Below are positions 9,306 to 17,611 of a stretch of DNA of 56,198 bases, piece by piece; the first letter of the stretch is position 1, and every line of letters begins with the position of its first letter. The stretch is taken from assembly GCA_030533235.1 (NCBI GenBank), contig JAUNJN010000011.1, positions 1-56,198 of the forward strand. The letters are read 5' to 3'. Source of the DNA: Eubacteriales bacterium. Its GTDB lineage: Bacteria; Bacillota; Clostridia; Lachnospirales; Lachnospiraceae. Under the pieces are notes generated by a model that searched no databases, was not told the DNA's origin, and saw only the letters and a list, made by a program, of their open reading frames with translations. The position numbers and the translations under genes are program-made.

Positions 9306-10079
9306 TTATTTTTCTATAAAATTACTGATAAAACTCTTTCGATGAATCGGTGTCGGGCCATTCTTCTTTAATGCCTCAATGTGTTTTGCCGATCCATATC
9401 CCATATTGCTTGAAAAATCATATCCCGGATAAATTTCATCGTAGGATTTCATCATACGGTCTCTTGTGACCTTCGCAACAATAGATGCGGCAGCGATAGA
9501 CGCTGACAATGTATCACCCTTTACGATAGGCACTTGTTTAATTTCCACCTCCGGAATTCTGACTGCATCGTTTAACAGTAAATCTGGTGTAACCGAAAGA
9601 TTCGAAATAGCCATCCGCATTGCTTCATATGTTGCCTGCAAAATATTGATTTCATCAATTCGTTGTTCCGACACAATGCCGATTCCATAAGCAACAGCAC
9701 GTTCAATAATCTCTTCATAAAGCTGTTCTCGCTTTTTTGCAGATAATTGTTTTGAGTCATTTAAATATAAAATTGTATCGTCAGTTGGCAAAATTACTGC
9801 ACAGGCAACAACAGGACCTGCAAGCGGACCACGTCCGACTTCATCAATGCCGCAAATTGCCTGATGTCCGAGCGAGCGATATTTTTTTTCAAAGGAAAGC
9901 ATCTTTTCGGAACGTAAATATTCAGTCTCAAGCTGAACAAGCTTTTTTTTTGCTTGGTTTACGGTTGTCACAACGCCTGACCTCAAATCATTCGAATAAT
10001 CCAATATAAATTTTGAAATTCCATCATAATCTGTATCAGAAATACTCGACAACTGCGTTTTTATCTCCTGAATGTTCAT
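9306..10079 (-). CDS. rnhB: Ribonuclease HII
   Basis: RNase HII cuts RNA in RNA/DNA hybrids and removes misinserted ribonucleotides. The 257-residue protein has an ~75-residue N-terminal extension common in Firmicutes, then the catalytic CGIDEVGRGPLAGPVVACAV block supplying Asp and Glu, YLNDSKQLSAKKRE, the KGDTLSASIAAASIVAKVTRDR block with an active-site Asp, and the C-terminal GYGSAKH. It lies between lepB and ylqG in the conserved rbgA-rnhB-ylqG-ylqH order. Confidence 0.97.
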   Translation of the reverse strand: MNIQEIKTQLSSISDTDYDGISKFILDYSNDLRSGVVTTVNQAKKKLVQLETEYLRSEKMLSFEKKYRSLGHQAICGIDEVGRGPLAGPVVACAVILPTDDTILYLNDSKQLSAKKREQLYEEIIERAVAYGIGIVSEQRIDEINILQATYEAMRMAISNLSVTPDLLLNDAVRIPEVEIKQVPIVKGDTLSASIAAASIVAKVTRDRMMKSYDEIYPGYDFSSNMGYGSAKHIEALKKNGPTPIHRKSFISNFIEK

Positions 10080-10091
10080 ACTATGCCCTCA

Positions 10092-10781
10092 TTATTTTAC
10101 ACGACCAAAGCTGGAAAAAGGATAAATTCGAAATCTTGCCTTTCCGACGATATCATCTCTGGATACATTTCCGACATCAGACCATCTACTGTCCTGACTA
10201 TGATTTCGATTATCACCCAACACAAAATATTCATCCTCACCTAATAATATTGGTTGATTTGCCCGTCCCAAATTCGTCGGTAAAATCGGTTCTGCACCAT
10301 AGTTTTCAACCAACAGTTGCTCATTGATATAAATATTTCCCGCCTGATCAATACGAACTGTCTCTCCCGGAAGTCCAATAATACGTTTTACATAAGTTGT
10401 ATCGGCATCATAATTAAAAATAATAATATCAAATCGTTTTGGATCTCCAATCGTATATGCCAACTTATCAACCCATAAGCTGTCACCATCCTGTAATGTC
10501 GGGTTCATGGAATTTCCGTCAACACGAGACCGGCATCCAACAAAATGATTAATTAAGTAACACAATACAACAACAATGCCGATATAGATAATCAGACTTA
10601 ATAGTTCCTTTACAATATTGATATCTTCCGGCTTTTCGCTCTTTTTTTTCTTTTTATTTGAACGCTTTTTCTTTTTTCTTTGTGAATCCTCCTGCACAAG
10701 CTTATCTTCGGAATCAACTATTTCTTCAACGTTTTGTTCTTCATTCTTCATCTCTTTGATTGCTTCGGTTTCTTCCTTCAT
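10092..10781 (-). CDS. lepB: Signal peptidase I, copy with long charged N-terminus, 229 aa
   Basis: It cleaves Sec and Tat signal peptides at the outer membrane face. The first ~55 residues are highly charged (acidic, then a run of Lys/Arg), followed by one membrane helix at about 60-82. The catalytic serine block is DGNSMNPTLQDGD and the catalytic lysine block is YVKRIIGLPGETV; LGDNRNHSQDSR completes the S26 family pattern. The charged cytoplasmic tail is absent from the second copy at 11639-12229. AGGAGTG lies 5 nt before the ATG. Confidence 0.95.
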   Translation of the reverse strand: MKEETEAIKEMKNEEQNVEEIVDSEDKLVQEDSQRKKKKRSNKKKKKSEKPEDINIVKELLSLIIYIGIVVVLCYLINHFVGCRSRVDGNSMNPTLQDGDSLWVDKLAYTIGDPKRFDIIIFNYDADTTYVKRIIGLPGETVRIDQAGNIYINEQLLVENYGAEPILPTNLGRANQPILLGEDEYFVLGDNRNHSQDSRWSDVGNVSRDDIVGKARFRIYPFSSFGRVK

Positions 10782-10799
10782 ATAAACACTCCTATATAT

Positions 10800-11639
10800 T
10801 TAAGGTAGTTCTAATGTAATCCTTCCAAGTCGTCCGCTTCGAAAATCATCAAACAATATCGCAGATGCCTTATCCAGATCCGGCTCACTCCCCTTTTGCA
10901 TACAACATCGATTAATTGCAATATCACTCAGAATATCAAAATGATTTTTACTCTCATCTATATTATACCTGTCTGCCATTGCATTACAATAATTATTTTT
11001 GAGGTAGTTCACAAATGAATATGCAAGCTCGCGCTTTTCTATAATTGTATCATTGATGGAACCAATATATGCAAGCCTTATTCCAACCTCGCGATCTTCA
11101 AACTTCGGCCATAGGATTCCCGGTGTATCCAACAATTCCACGCCTTCTCCCAGCCGAATCCATTGCTTTCCTTTAGTTACACCCGGTTTATTTCCCACCT
11201 TGGCACATGCTTTTTTTGCATATGAATTAATAAATGTCGATTTACCAACATTCGGGATACCGACAACCATCCCACGAAGTGGTCGGTTAATTATTCCACG
11301 CTTTCGATCTCGCTCTATTTTCTGCTTACATGCAGCTTTGATTGTATCTGTAACAACCTTCATGCCTGCATTCTTTCTGGAATCCAGACATACAACAAAA
11401 TACCCCATTTCTTGGAAATAGCGTTCCCACAGTTTTGTCTTGCTTGGATCAGCCAAATCGCATTTATTGAGAAGAATCAATCGAAACTTCTGTCCGGCAA
11501 GCTGGTCAATATCCGGATTTTTGCTGCTAAGCGGTGCTCTCGCATCCAGCAGCTCAATCACAATATCTATTAACTTTATATCTTCCTGCATCATACGCTT
11601 TGCTTTTGTCATATGACCGGGATACCATTGAATATTCAT
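10800..11639 (-). CDS. rbgA: Ribosome biogenesis GTPase RbgA (YlqF)
   Basis: RbgA is a circularly permuted GTPase needed for late 50S subunit assembly. It opens MNIQWYPGHMTKAKR, a hallmark of the family, then shows the permuted motif order: LLNKCDLAD (G4) first, then GIPNVGKSTFIN (G1) near residue 128, and LLDTPGILWP (G3). A C-terminal ANTAR-like helical region follows. Length is 279 residues, as expected. Its ATG shares one base with the stop of the upstream signal peptidase gene (TAATG). Confidence 0.97.
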   Translation of the reverse strand: MNIQWYPGHMTKAKRMMQEDIKLIDIVIELLDARAPLSSKNPDIDQLAGQKFRLILLNKCDLADPSKTKLWERYFQEMGYFVVCLDSRKNAGMKVVTDTIKAACKQKIERDRKRGIINRPLRGMVVGIPNVGKSTFINSYAKKACAKVGNKPGVTKGKQWIRLGEGVELLDTPGILWPKFEDREVGIRLAYIGSINDTIIEKRELAYSFVNYLKNNYCNAMADRYNIDESKNHFDILSDIAINRCCMQKGSEPDLDKASAILFDDFRSGRLGRITLELP

Positions 11640-12229
11640 TACTTAACCTTTCCTTTATCCTTTCTCGGAGAAAGAATACGATCCACTCGCCCGAGAATTT
11701 CCGATTTACTAATATTACCAATATTTGTGTAACGGGAATCTTCGCTGTTATTCACATTATCACCTAAAATAAAATATTCGTTTTTTCCAAGAGATATCTC
11801 TGCGGATGCAATCCCTGAGTTGACAACCAGCTCCTGAAACGGCGGTTCCATCATTGCCTGTCCATTGATATATACAATGCCCTCGCGAATCTGTATTTTT
11901 TCATTTGGTAATCCAATCACACGCTTAATATCATAATACGAATCTGTACCAACTTTTTTATATGCGACAACATCAAACCGTTTAACATCCCCAATTTTAT
12001 ATGCCAGTTTATTCACATATACAACCTGCCCGTCTTCCAATGTTCCATGCATGGATGGTCCTACTACTGTGACTGTTTGAAAGCAAAATGCAATCAAAAC
12101 ATATCCGCAAATCCCTGCAATAAAAATCAAAACAAACCACCGAAAAACAGCTTGGAAAAACTTGTTTGTACTCAACTTAATTTTCTTAGGACGAAAGGAT
12201 AATCCTTTTTTTTCTTTTCGACCAGACAT
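11639..12229 (-). CDS. lepB: Signal peptidase I, short copy, 196 aa
   Basis: This is the second type I signal peptidase of the cluster. A basic N-terminus (SGRKEKKGLSFRPKKIK) precedes a membrane helix around residues 32-52. The Ser block is VGPSMHGTLEDGQ, the Lys block is YDIKRVIGLPNEKI and LGDNVNNSEDSR closes the fold. I choose the ATG at 12229 because AAAGGTAGG lies 9 nt upstream; an ATG and a TTG 6 and 9 nt earlier are too close to that site. It differs strongly from the other copy, so this is an old duplication with possible substrate specialisation. Confidence 0.93.
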   Translation of the reverse strand: MSGRKEKKGLSFRPKKIKLSTNKFFQAVFRWFVLIFIAGICGYVLIAFCFQTVTVVGPSMHGTLEDGQVVYVNKLAYKIGDVKRFDVVAYKKVGTDSYYDIKRVIGLPNEKIQIREGIVYINGQAMMEPPFQELVVNSGIASAEISLGKNEYFILGDNVNNSEDSRYTNIGNISKSEILGRVDRILSPRKDKGKVK

Positions 12230-12251
12230 AATCATCAACCTACCTTTTACT

Positions 12252-12281
12252 AAAAATGACTGGAGTAATAGCTCCAGTCAT
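12252..12281 (-). terminator. Perfect 10-bp hairpin terminator after rplS
   Basis: On the minus strand the arms ATGACTGGAG and CTCCAGTCAT (12256-12281) pair perfectly around a 6-nt loop and are followed by a short run of four U. It lies 16 nt after the rplS stop and before lepB, so it should end or attenuate the rplS transcript. The short U-run suggests partial read-through into the signal peptidase gene, which has no obvious promoter. Confidence 0.8.
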
Positions 12282-12297
12282 CCTAGCAATCGCAATC

Positions 12298-12648
12298 CTA
12301 TTTAACAAGTTCTTTAACTTTAGCCTTCTTACCAACTCTGTCACGTAAGTAGTTAAGTTTTGCTCTACGAACCTTACCTTTTCTAATTACTTCGATTTTC
12401 TCGATTGTCGGAGAATGAAGTGGCCAAGTTTTCTCAACACCTACACCGTTAGAAGTCTTTCGAACTGTAAATGTCTCTCTGCAGCTTCCGCCCTGTCTTT
12501 TTAAAACAGTTCCTTCAAAAGCCTGAACTCTCTCTCTGTTACCTTCTTTGATTTTAGCGTATACCTTAATAGTATCGCCAACATTAAAATCTGCAACCTC
12601 TTTCATCTGTGCAGCTTCAATGTTTTTGATGATTTCATTTGCGCTCAT
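12298..12648 (-). CDS. rplS: 50S ribosomal protein L19
   Basis: L19 sits at the 30S-50S interface. The 116 residues match the family along their full length: [39 protein letters not shown], and [11 protein letters not shown] near the end. AGGAGG lies 9 nt before the ATG. It has its own promoter and terminator in addition to any read-through from cheR. Confidence 0.98.
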   Translation of the reverse strand: MSANEIIKNIEAAQMKEVADFNVGDTIKVYAKIKEGNRERVQAFEGTVLKRQGGSCRETFTVRKTSNGVGVEKTWPLHSPTIEKIEVIRKGKVRRAKLNYLRDRVGKKAKVKELVK

Positions 12649-12718
12649 CTATTGCGACCTCCTAAATATATTAGACGTTCTTATATCTTTGATACAGAGG
12701 ACCATCCACAACTTCAAC

Positions 12719-12747
12719 ATGATACCATACATAAATATGAAAATCAA
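12719..12747 (-). promoter_or_regulatory. Sigma-A type promoter of rplS
   Basis: On the minus strand TTGATT (12742-12747), a 17-nt spacer and TATCAT (12719-12724) form a near-consensus promoter. It lies just beyond the cheR stop and would give a leader of about 63 nt before rplS. Small hairpins can be drawn in the leader. L19 leaders are a known regulatory RNA class in Firmicutes, but I cannot confirm a match. Confidence 0.75.
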
Positions 12748-12754
12748 TACATAC

Positions 12755-13534
12755 TTAATCTTTTTTGTAAAAAAAAGTTGCGAATGATTCAAAACCATAT
12801 TCCTTGGGTTTTAATATTTGTTCCGTACTTCCAATAAACAAAATCCCTTGTCTGTCAAGACTTTGTTCAAATTGTTTATAGATTTGTATCTTTGCCTCAT
12901 CCGTAAAATAAATCACAACATTCCGACAAACAATCAAATTGAGTCCGTTATAATACGGATCTGCCAATAAATTATGTTTTTTGAAAGAAATACATTTTTT
13001 TATTTTATCATCAATAATATATCGATTTTCATCATACGCGGTAAACCATTTTTGCAAAAACTCCTTCGGCAAATCAACAAGACTTTTCGAGGAATATATT
13101 CCCTGCCTTGCAAACCTGAGAACATCATCATCAATATCTGTAGCAATAATATGTATGTTCTCAAGAGGGATATACTTTGCACAAATCATGGCAAGTGTAT
13201 ATGGTTCGTCACCGGTTGAACACGCCGCGCTCCAAATTGAAACTTTATTATGGAATTGTTTACACAAATAAGGTAATATATCACTTTCAAAAATTTTCCA
13301 TTGTGTAGGATTCCTATAAAATTGTGAAACATTGATCGTCAGATATGAAACAAAGGTACGAAGTAGATTTTCGTCCTGCTTCATACCTTTGTAAAAACTA
13401 TCAAATCCGTCATATCCTTTACGGACAATCAGCGATTCAATTCTTCTTTTCATCTGGCGTTCCTTATACAAGTTCAAGTCAATCCCGGTTAATTTTAAAA
13501 CATCGGACTTGAATGAATCGTAATCGTATGCCAT
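12755..13534 (-). CDS. cheR: CheR-type chemoreceptor glutamate methyltransferase, 259 aa
   Basis: CheR transfers a methyl group from SAM to glutamates of chemoreceptors. The N-terminal helical domain (about 1-75) ends in FVSYLTINVSQFYRNP, and the SAM-binding domain shows WSAACSTGDEPYTLAM, IIATDIDDDVLRFARQGIY, NLIVCRNVVIYF and ILFIGSTEQ. Length is near normal. The ATG at 13534 has GAGGAG 8 nt upstream, lying inside the end of the ispH-S1 gene; a TTG 3 nt earlier is an unneeded alternative. No other chemotaxis gene is nearby, so it is an orphan in a translation-related neighbourhood. Confidence 0.9.
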   Translation of the reverse strand: MAYDYDSFKSDVLKLTGIDLNLYKERQMKRRIESLIVRKGYDGFDSFYKGMKQDENLLRTFVSYLTINVSQFYRNPTQWKIFESDILPYLCKQFHNKVSIWSAACSTGDEPYTLAMICAKYIPLENIHIIATDIDDDVLRFARQGIYSSKSLVDLPKEFLQKWFTAYDENRYIIDDKIKKCISFKKHNLLADPYYNGLNLIVCRNVVIYFTDEAKIQIYKQFEQSLDRQGILFIGSTEQILKPKEYGFESFATFFYKKD

Positions 13535-13539
13535 CAATA

Positions 13540-15525
13540 TTACTCCTCTGCAGCGTCTCCTGTTTCTTCTGCAACTTCTTTTGTCTGCTCTTCATCTTTA
13601 AGCATAGCTTTAATGCTTAGACTGATTTTCTTTTCTTCCTGCTTGAAATCTACAACAACTGCAGTAATTTCCTGACCAATCTTGAATACATCTTCAGGCT
13701 TCTCAACATGTGCGTTTGAAATCTGTGAAACATGAAGTAATGCATCCACACCAGGCTCGAGCTCAACAAATGCTCCAAATGCTGTCATACGAGCAACCTT
13801 ACCTGTAACCTCTGTACCGATTGCATACTTCTTTTCAGCCAATGTCCATGGATTATTCTCATCAAACTTTAAGCTGAGTGCAATCTTATCGCCATTGATT
13901 TCCTTGATAAATGTTTTAACTGTATCACCGACCTTAAGAATACTCTTCGGATCATCAATTCTTCCCCATGACATCTCTGAAATGTGAAGTAATCCATCTG
14001 CACCACCAAGGTCAATAAATGCTCCAAAAGATGTAACATTCTTAACAACACCTTCTACAACATCACCAACAGCAATCTTCTCAAAGAGTTCCTTTGCCTG
14101 TTCAGCCTTCTTCGCAACAATCAGTTTTTTACGGTTACCAATAATTCTTCTCTTTTTCGGATTGAACTCGGTAAGAACAAACTCAATCTCCTGATCCATA
14201 AATTTGTCAAGATTCTTCTCATATGTATCAGAAACAAGACTTGCAGGAATAAATACCTTGCACTCCTCAACTGTAACACTAAGACCACCCTCAAGCACCT
14301 GTGAAACCTTTGCCTTAAGAATTGTCTCATTCTCAAATGCTTCCTCAAGCATTGCATATGACTTTTCTGCAGCAACTCTCTTGTAAGAAAGAAGAACCTG
14401 ACCCTCACCATCGTTTGTCTTAATAACCTTGACAGTAATCGGATCTCCGATATTTACAACTGTTGTCAAATCAACCGGTGTATTTGAATACTCATTTCTT
14501 GTAATAATACCGTCTGCCTTGTACTGAATGTCAACGATAATCTCATCCGGCTTTACACCGATAATCTTACCGGTTACTACACTACCAGGTTTAATCTTGC
14601 TTTCATTCTCCTCAGATTGCTTCAATAATTCTTCAAAACTTAATTCTGCCATACTGTTTTGAACCTCCTTAATAATATAATTCGGGGTAGACGCCCCAGC
14701 TGTAATACCTACCCTCAAAGCGGATTCAAAAACAGTTAAATCCAAGTCAACGAGTGTCTGAATATAGTGCGTATTTTTACATACTTCACTACTTATCTCA
14801 TACAGCTTTTGTGTATTAGAACTATGTTTACCACCAATTACAATCATAGCATCTACAGAAGCTGCCAATTCGCGTGCCTCCGCCTGCCGTTCCCCGGTTG
14901 CATTGCAAATGGTATTATAAACACAAACATTATAATATTTTTTTACATAAAATTCAACTATTTGTTGAAATTTTATGCTATTAAATGTCGTCTGCGATAC
15001 AATCACAATTTCTTTTCCCGATAAATCCTTTATTTGCTGTGCAGCTGAAACACTGTCAACCACAATCGGCTCGTTCATACACCAACCGACAATACCTTGA
15101 ACCTCAGGATGCGAAGGATTACCAATAATGATAATTGTTTTACCGGCTTTGCTTTCCTCCTCAACAATTTTATGTATTTTTTTAACAAACGGGCATGTTG
15201 CATCAATCACATTTACAGCGGCATCTACAAGCCTTTGATATACAGTTTTTCCAACACCATGCGACCGAATAACAACGTGATGCTTCAATGTTTCTCCGGT
15301 ATCACTCACAGGTGCAAATGTCGTTTCATCCGGTCTGTAATCATCAATTAGATAAACCCCTTTATTTTTCAAGTCCATAATCACTTCTTCATTATGAATA
15401 ATAGGACCATACGTATATACTCTTGTATGCTTATCTGCGTGGTTTACCTGTTCATATACGGTCTCAACAGCTCGTTTAACACCAAAACAAAAGCCTGCGG
15501 TCTTGGCAAGAATTACCTTTCTCAT
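13540..15525 (-). CDS. ispH: IspH - ribosomal S1-like fusion (HMBPP reductase with four S1 domains), 661 aa
   Basis: The N-terminal ~285 residues are IspH, the 4Fe-4S enzyme making IPP and DMAPP in the last step of the MEP pathway. The three cluster cysteines are Cys13 (AGFCFGVKRAV), Cys111 (DATCPFVKKIH) and Cys207 (ICNATGERQ). From about residue 313 there are four S1 RNA-binding domains; GDVVEGVVKNVTSFGAFIDLGGADGLLH and GKVARMTAFGAFVELEPGVDALLH mark the last two. The acidic C-terminus is typical. This fusion is common in Clostridia, where it may stand in for S1. A strong ribosome binding site lies inside the gene ahead of Met292 (see separate entry). Confidence 0.95.
   Translation of the reverse strand: MRKVILAKTAGFCFGVKRAVETVYEQVNHADKHTRVYTYGPIIHNEEVIMDLKNKGVYLIDDYRPDETTFAPVSDTGETLKHHVVIRSHGVGKTVYQRLVDAAVNVIDATCPFVKKIHKIVEEESKAGKTIIIIGNPSHPEVQGIVGWCMNEPIVVDSVSAAQQIKDLSGKEIVIVSQTTFNSIKFQQIVEFYVKKYYNVCVYNTICNATGERQAEARELAASVDAMIVIGGKHSSNTQKLYEISSEVCKNTHYIQTLVDLDLTVFESALRVGITAGASTPNYIIKEVQNSMAELSFEELLKQSEENESKIKPGSVVTGKIIGVKPDEIIVDIQYKADGIITRNEYSNTPVDLTTVVNIGDPITVKVIKTNDGEGQVLLSYKRVAAEKSYAMLEEAFENETILKAKVSQVLEGGLSVTVEECKVFIPASLVSDTYEKNLDKFMDQEIEFVLTEFNPKKRRIIGNRKKLIVAKKAEQAKELFEKIAVGDVVEGVVKNVTSFGAFIDLGGADGLLHISEMSWGRIDDPKSILKVGDTVKTFIKEINGDKIALSLKFDENNPWTLAEKKYAIGTEVTGKVARMTAFGAFVELEPGVDALLHVSQISNAHVEKPEDVFKIGQEITAVVVDFKQEEKKISLSIKAMLKDEEQTKEVAEETGDAAEE
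14650..14670 (-). promoter_or_regulatory. Internal ribosome binding site and start codon inside ispH-S1
   Basis: On the minus strand AAGGAGG (14664-14670) lies 11 nt before an in-frame ATG (14650-14652) that encodes Met292, at the junction between the IspH and S1 parts. Translation from here would give a stand-alone S1-like protein of about 370 residues starting MAELSFEELL. The site encodes KEV in the fusion, so it could be chance, but its strength and exact place at the domain boundary argue for a second product. Confidence 0.55.
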
Positions 15526-15537
15526 AATAAATTACAC

Positions 15538-16191
15538 CTAACCAATCACCTTTTCACATATAGCAGCAACAACCTCATCGATTGTCATATTCGAAGAATC
15601 GAGCAAAACAGCATCCTCCGCCTGCTTTAACGGAGCAATTTCACGATTCATATCCTGATAGTCGCGTTGTTTAATATCTTCTTTTATCTGTTCAAGATTT
15701 GCATCCTGCCCCTTTTCAACAAGCTCCTTATATCTACGCATTGCTCTCGTATCAACGGAAGCTGTAAGGTATATTTTTAATTCAGCATTCGGTAATACAT
15801 GTGTACCAATATCTCTACCATCCATAATACAATCATTTTGTGCAGCAATATCTCTCTGCAAAGATAACAATTTATCCCGAACAGCCTTTTTTGCTGCGAA
15901 GACCGAAGCCATATTTCCGACCTTCTCCATACGAATCTTTACAGATACGTCTTCATTGTTTAAGTATACATGCTGTGTATCATCTTCGTATGCAATACGA
16001 ATTGATATTTTATTACAGGCAGACGCGATATTTGTGTCATCGTCCTGTGATATTCCGTTTTCAATCATATAAAGTGCAATTGAACGATACATAGCTCCTG
16101 TATCAACGTAAATGTAACCAAGTTTCTTTGCCACAAGTTTTGCGATAGTACTTTTTCCTGCTCCTGCAGGTCCATCAATTGCTATATTCAT
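15538..16191 (-). CDS. cmk: Cytidylate kinase
   Basis: Cmk phosphorylates CMP and dCMP to the diphosphates. It has the P-loop GPAGAGKSTIAKLVAKKL near the N-terminus, YVDTGAMYRSIAL, the DGRDIGTHVLPNAELKIYLTAS block and RDYQDMNREIAPLKQAEDA. The ATG at 16191 has AAAGGAGC 6 nt upstream, giving 217 residues; a TTG 3 nt earlier is less likely. The order flavoprotein, cmk, ispH-S1 is common in Clostridia. Confidence 0.97.
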   Translation of the reverse strand: MNIAIDGPAGAGKSTIAKLVAKKLGYIYVDTGAMYRSIALYMIENGISQDDDTNIASACNKISIRIAYEDDTQHVYLNNEDVSVKIRMEKVGNMASVFAAKKAVRDKLLSLQRDIAAQNDCIMDGRDIGTHVLPNAELKIYLTASVDTRAMRRYKELVEKGQDANLEQIKEDIKQRDYQDMNREIAPLKQAEDAVLLDSSNMTIDEVVAAICEKVIG

Positions 16192-16224
16192 CAAATAGCT
16201 CCTTTCTCAATTCTAATAAATTAA

Positions 16225-17526
16225 TTACTTTTCGATGCAAACACATCGTGCTGTACTCCATGCAATCTGTAAGTTGAATCCACCTGTCAATGCATCAACA
16301 TCAAGTACTTCTCCGATATAATACAAACCTTTTACCCGTTTTACTTCCATCGTCTGCGGATTCACTTCCTTTACACTTAATCCACCTTGTGTAATGATTG
16401 CCTCCGGATAATCTCGAAAGTCTGTAATATGAATTGTAAATTCCGTCAATGCATCAATCAACCTGACACGTTCAGCTTTGTTTATTTCATGAACCTTTTT
16501 ATATGGATCAATCGAAGCAGCCTCTATCACATATTCAATCATACGTTTCGGAAGCAATTCATCCAGTGCATTCCTAATATCTTTATTTTGATTTTTTGAA
16601 AAATCACGAAGCACTCTTAAATCTAATTGTTCTCTTGTAAGAGCCGGTTTCATATTTATTACCAATCGCAAATCATCTTTTATATATTTGTAAACATACG
16701 AAGATGCAGACAAAACAATCGGGCCACTAACACCAAAATGAGTAAATAACAATTCTCCATGATCTTTATACAACAGCTTATCTTTGTTTTTTACTTTCGC
16801 AATAAAGCTTATCCGAACATTCTTTAATGTAAGTCCCATCAACTCCTTACACAAGCCTTCCCTTGCACACATTGGAACAAGTGCCGGATGCAAGTCGGCA
16901 ACCCTTAACCCTAACTCTTTTGCCCACCTAAAACCATCTCCTGTGGAACCGGTTTGCGGGTAAGATAATCCGCCGGTTGCTACAATAATTCTCGTGCATT
17001 TCATTGTCTTTTTACTACCGTCTTTTGTTCGATATAAAACTCCTGATATACACTTTTCATACTTGTTCTTCGAAATACTTTCACTTTCTAATTGATTTTC
17101 AGAATCATATTCATCATATAACAATTCTGTAACTTCTGTCTGCAGGAATATATTAACACCCAGTTGTCTCATACGATTTTCAAGCGTACGAAGTACATCC
17201 GAAGAATGATCAGATATCGGAAAAACACGATTTCCGCGTTCTGTCTTTGTAGGAAGTCCGTTTGCTTCAAACCATTCTATCGTTTGCCTTGCATCAAACC
17301 CATAAAACGAACTATACATGAACTTATCATTTGTAACAACATTTTTTAATAGTTCATCGACCTGACAATTATTTGTCAGATTGCATCGTCCTTTTCCTGT
17401 AATAAATAGTTTTTTTCCAAGTTTATCATTTTTTTCAATCAATGTCGGCTTATACCCTTGTTCCGCAAGAGAAATTGCTGCCATCATTCCGGCCGCACCT
17501 CCACCAATTATGATTACCTGCTCCAT
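16225..17526 (-). CDS. HI0933/YhiN-family FAD-dependent oxidoreductase, 433 aa
   Basis: This is a flavoprotein of unknown substrate. It starts with the FAD-binding Rossmann motif VIIIGGGAAGMMAAISL, followed by KNDKLGKKLFITGKGRCNLTNN, a signature of the HI0933 family, then ATGGLSYPQTGSTGDGFRWAKELG and a C-terminal GLYYIGEVLDVDALTGGFNLQIAWSTA block that closes the FAD site. Length is normal. A GGTGAGGG site precedes the ATG. It is the first gene of the run ending with cheR. Confidence 0.93.
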   Translation of the reverse strand: MEQVIIIGGGAAGMMAAISLAEQGYKPTLIEKNDKLGKKLFITGKGRCNLTNNCQVDELLKNVVTNDKFMYSSFYGFDARQTIEWFEANGLPTKTERGNRVFPISDHSSDVLRTLENRMRQLGVNIFLQTEVTELLYDEYDSENQLESESISKNKYEKCISGVLYRTKDGSKKTMKCTRIIVATGGLSYPQTGSTGDGFRWAKELGLRVADLHPALVPMCAREGLCKELMGLTLKNVRISFIAKVKNKDKLLYKDHGELLFTHFGVSGPIVLSASSYVYKYIKDDLRLVINMKPALTREQLDLRVLRDFSKNQNKDIRNALDELLPKRMIEYVIEAASIDPYKKVHEINKAERVRLIDALTEFTIHITDFRDYPEAIITQGGLSVKEVNPQTMEVKRVKGLYYIGEVLDVDALTGGFNLQIAWSTARCVCIEK

Positions 17527-17557
17527 AAAACCCTCACCATCATATATAATAAGAATA

Positions 17558-17592
17558 GATAAGGGGCTATCATAAAAGATAAGCCCCTTATC
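17558..17592 (-). terminator. Strong hairpin terminator after the decarboxylase cluster
   Basis: On the minus strand GATAAGGGGC-T-TATC pairs with GATA-GCCCCTTATC around a 6-nt loop, a very stable stem with one bulge, followed by a U-rich stretch. It lies about 20 nt after the oadA-like stop codon and separates the sodium-pump cluster from the HI0933-family gene. Confidence 0.88.
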
Positions 17593-17611
17593 AAATATAT
17601 ACTATCCAATA

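Noticed and set aside
10092-12229. The two signal peptidase genes as a recent duplication or assembly error
   Set aside because: Protein and DNA sequences differ too much, and different genes flank each one.
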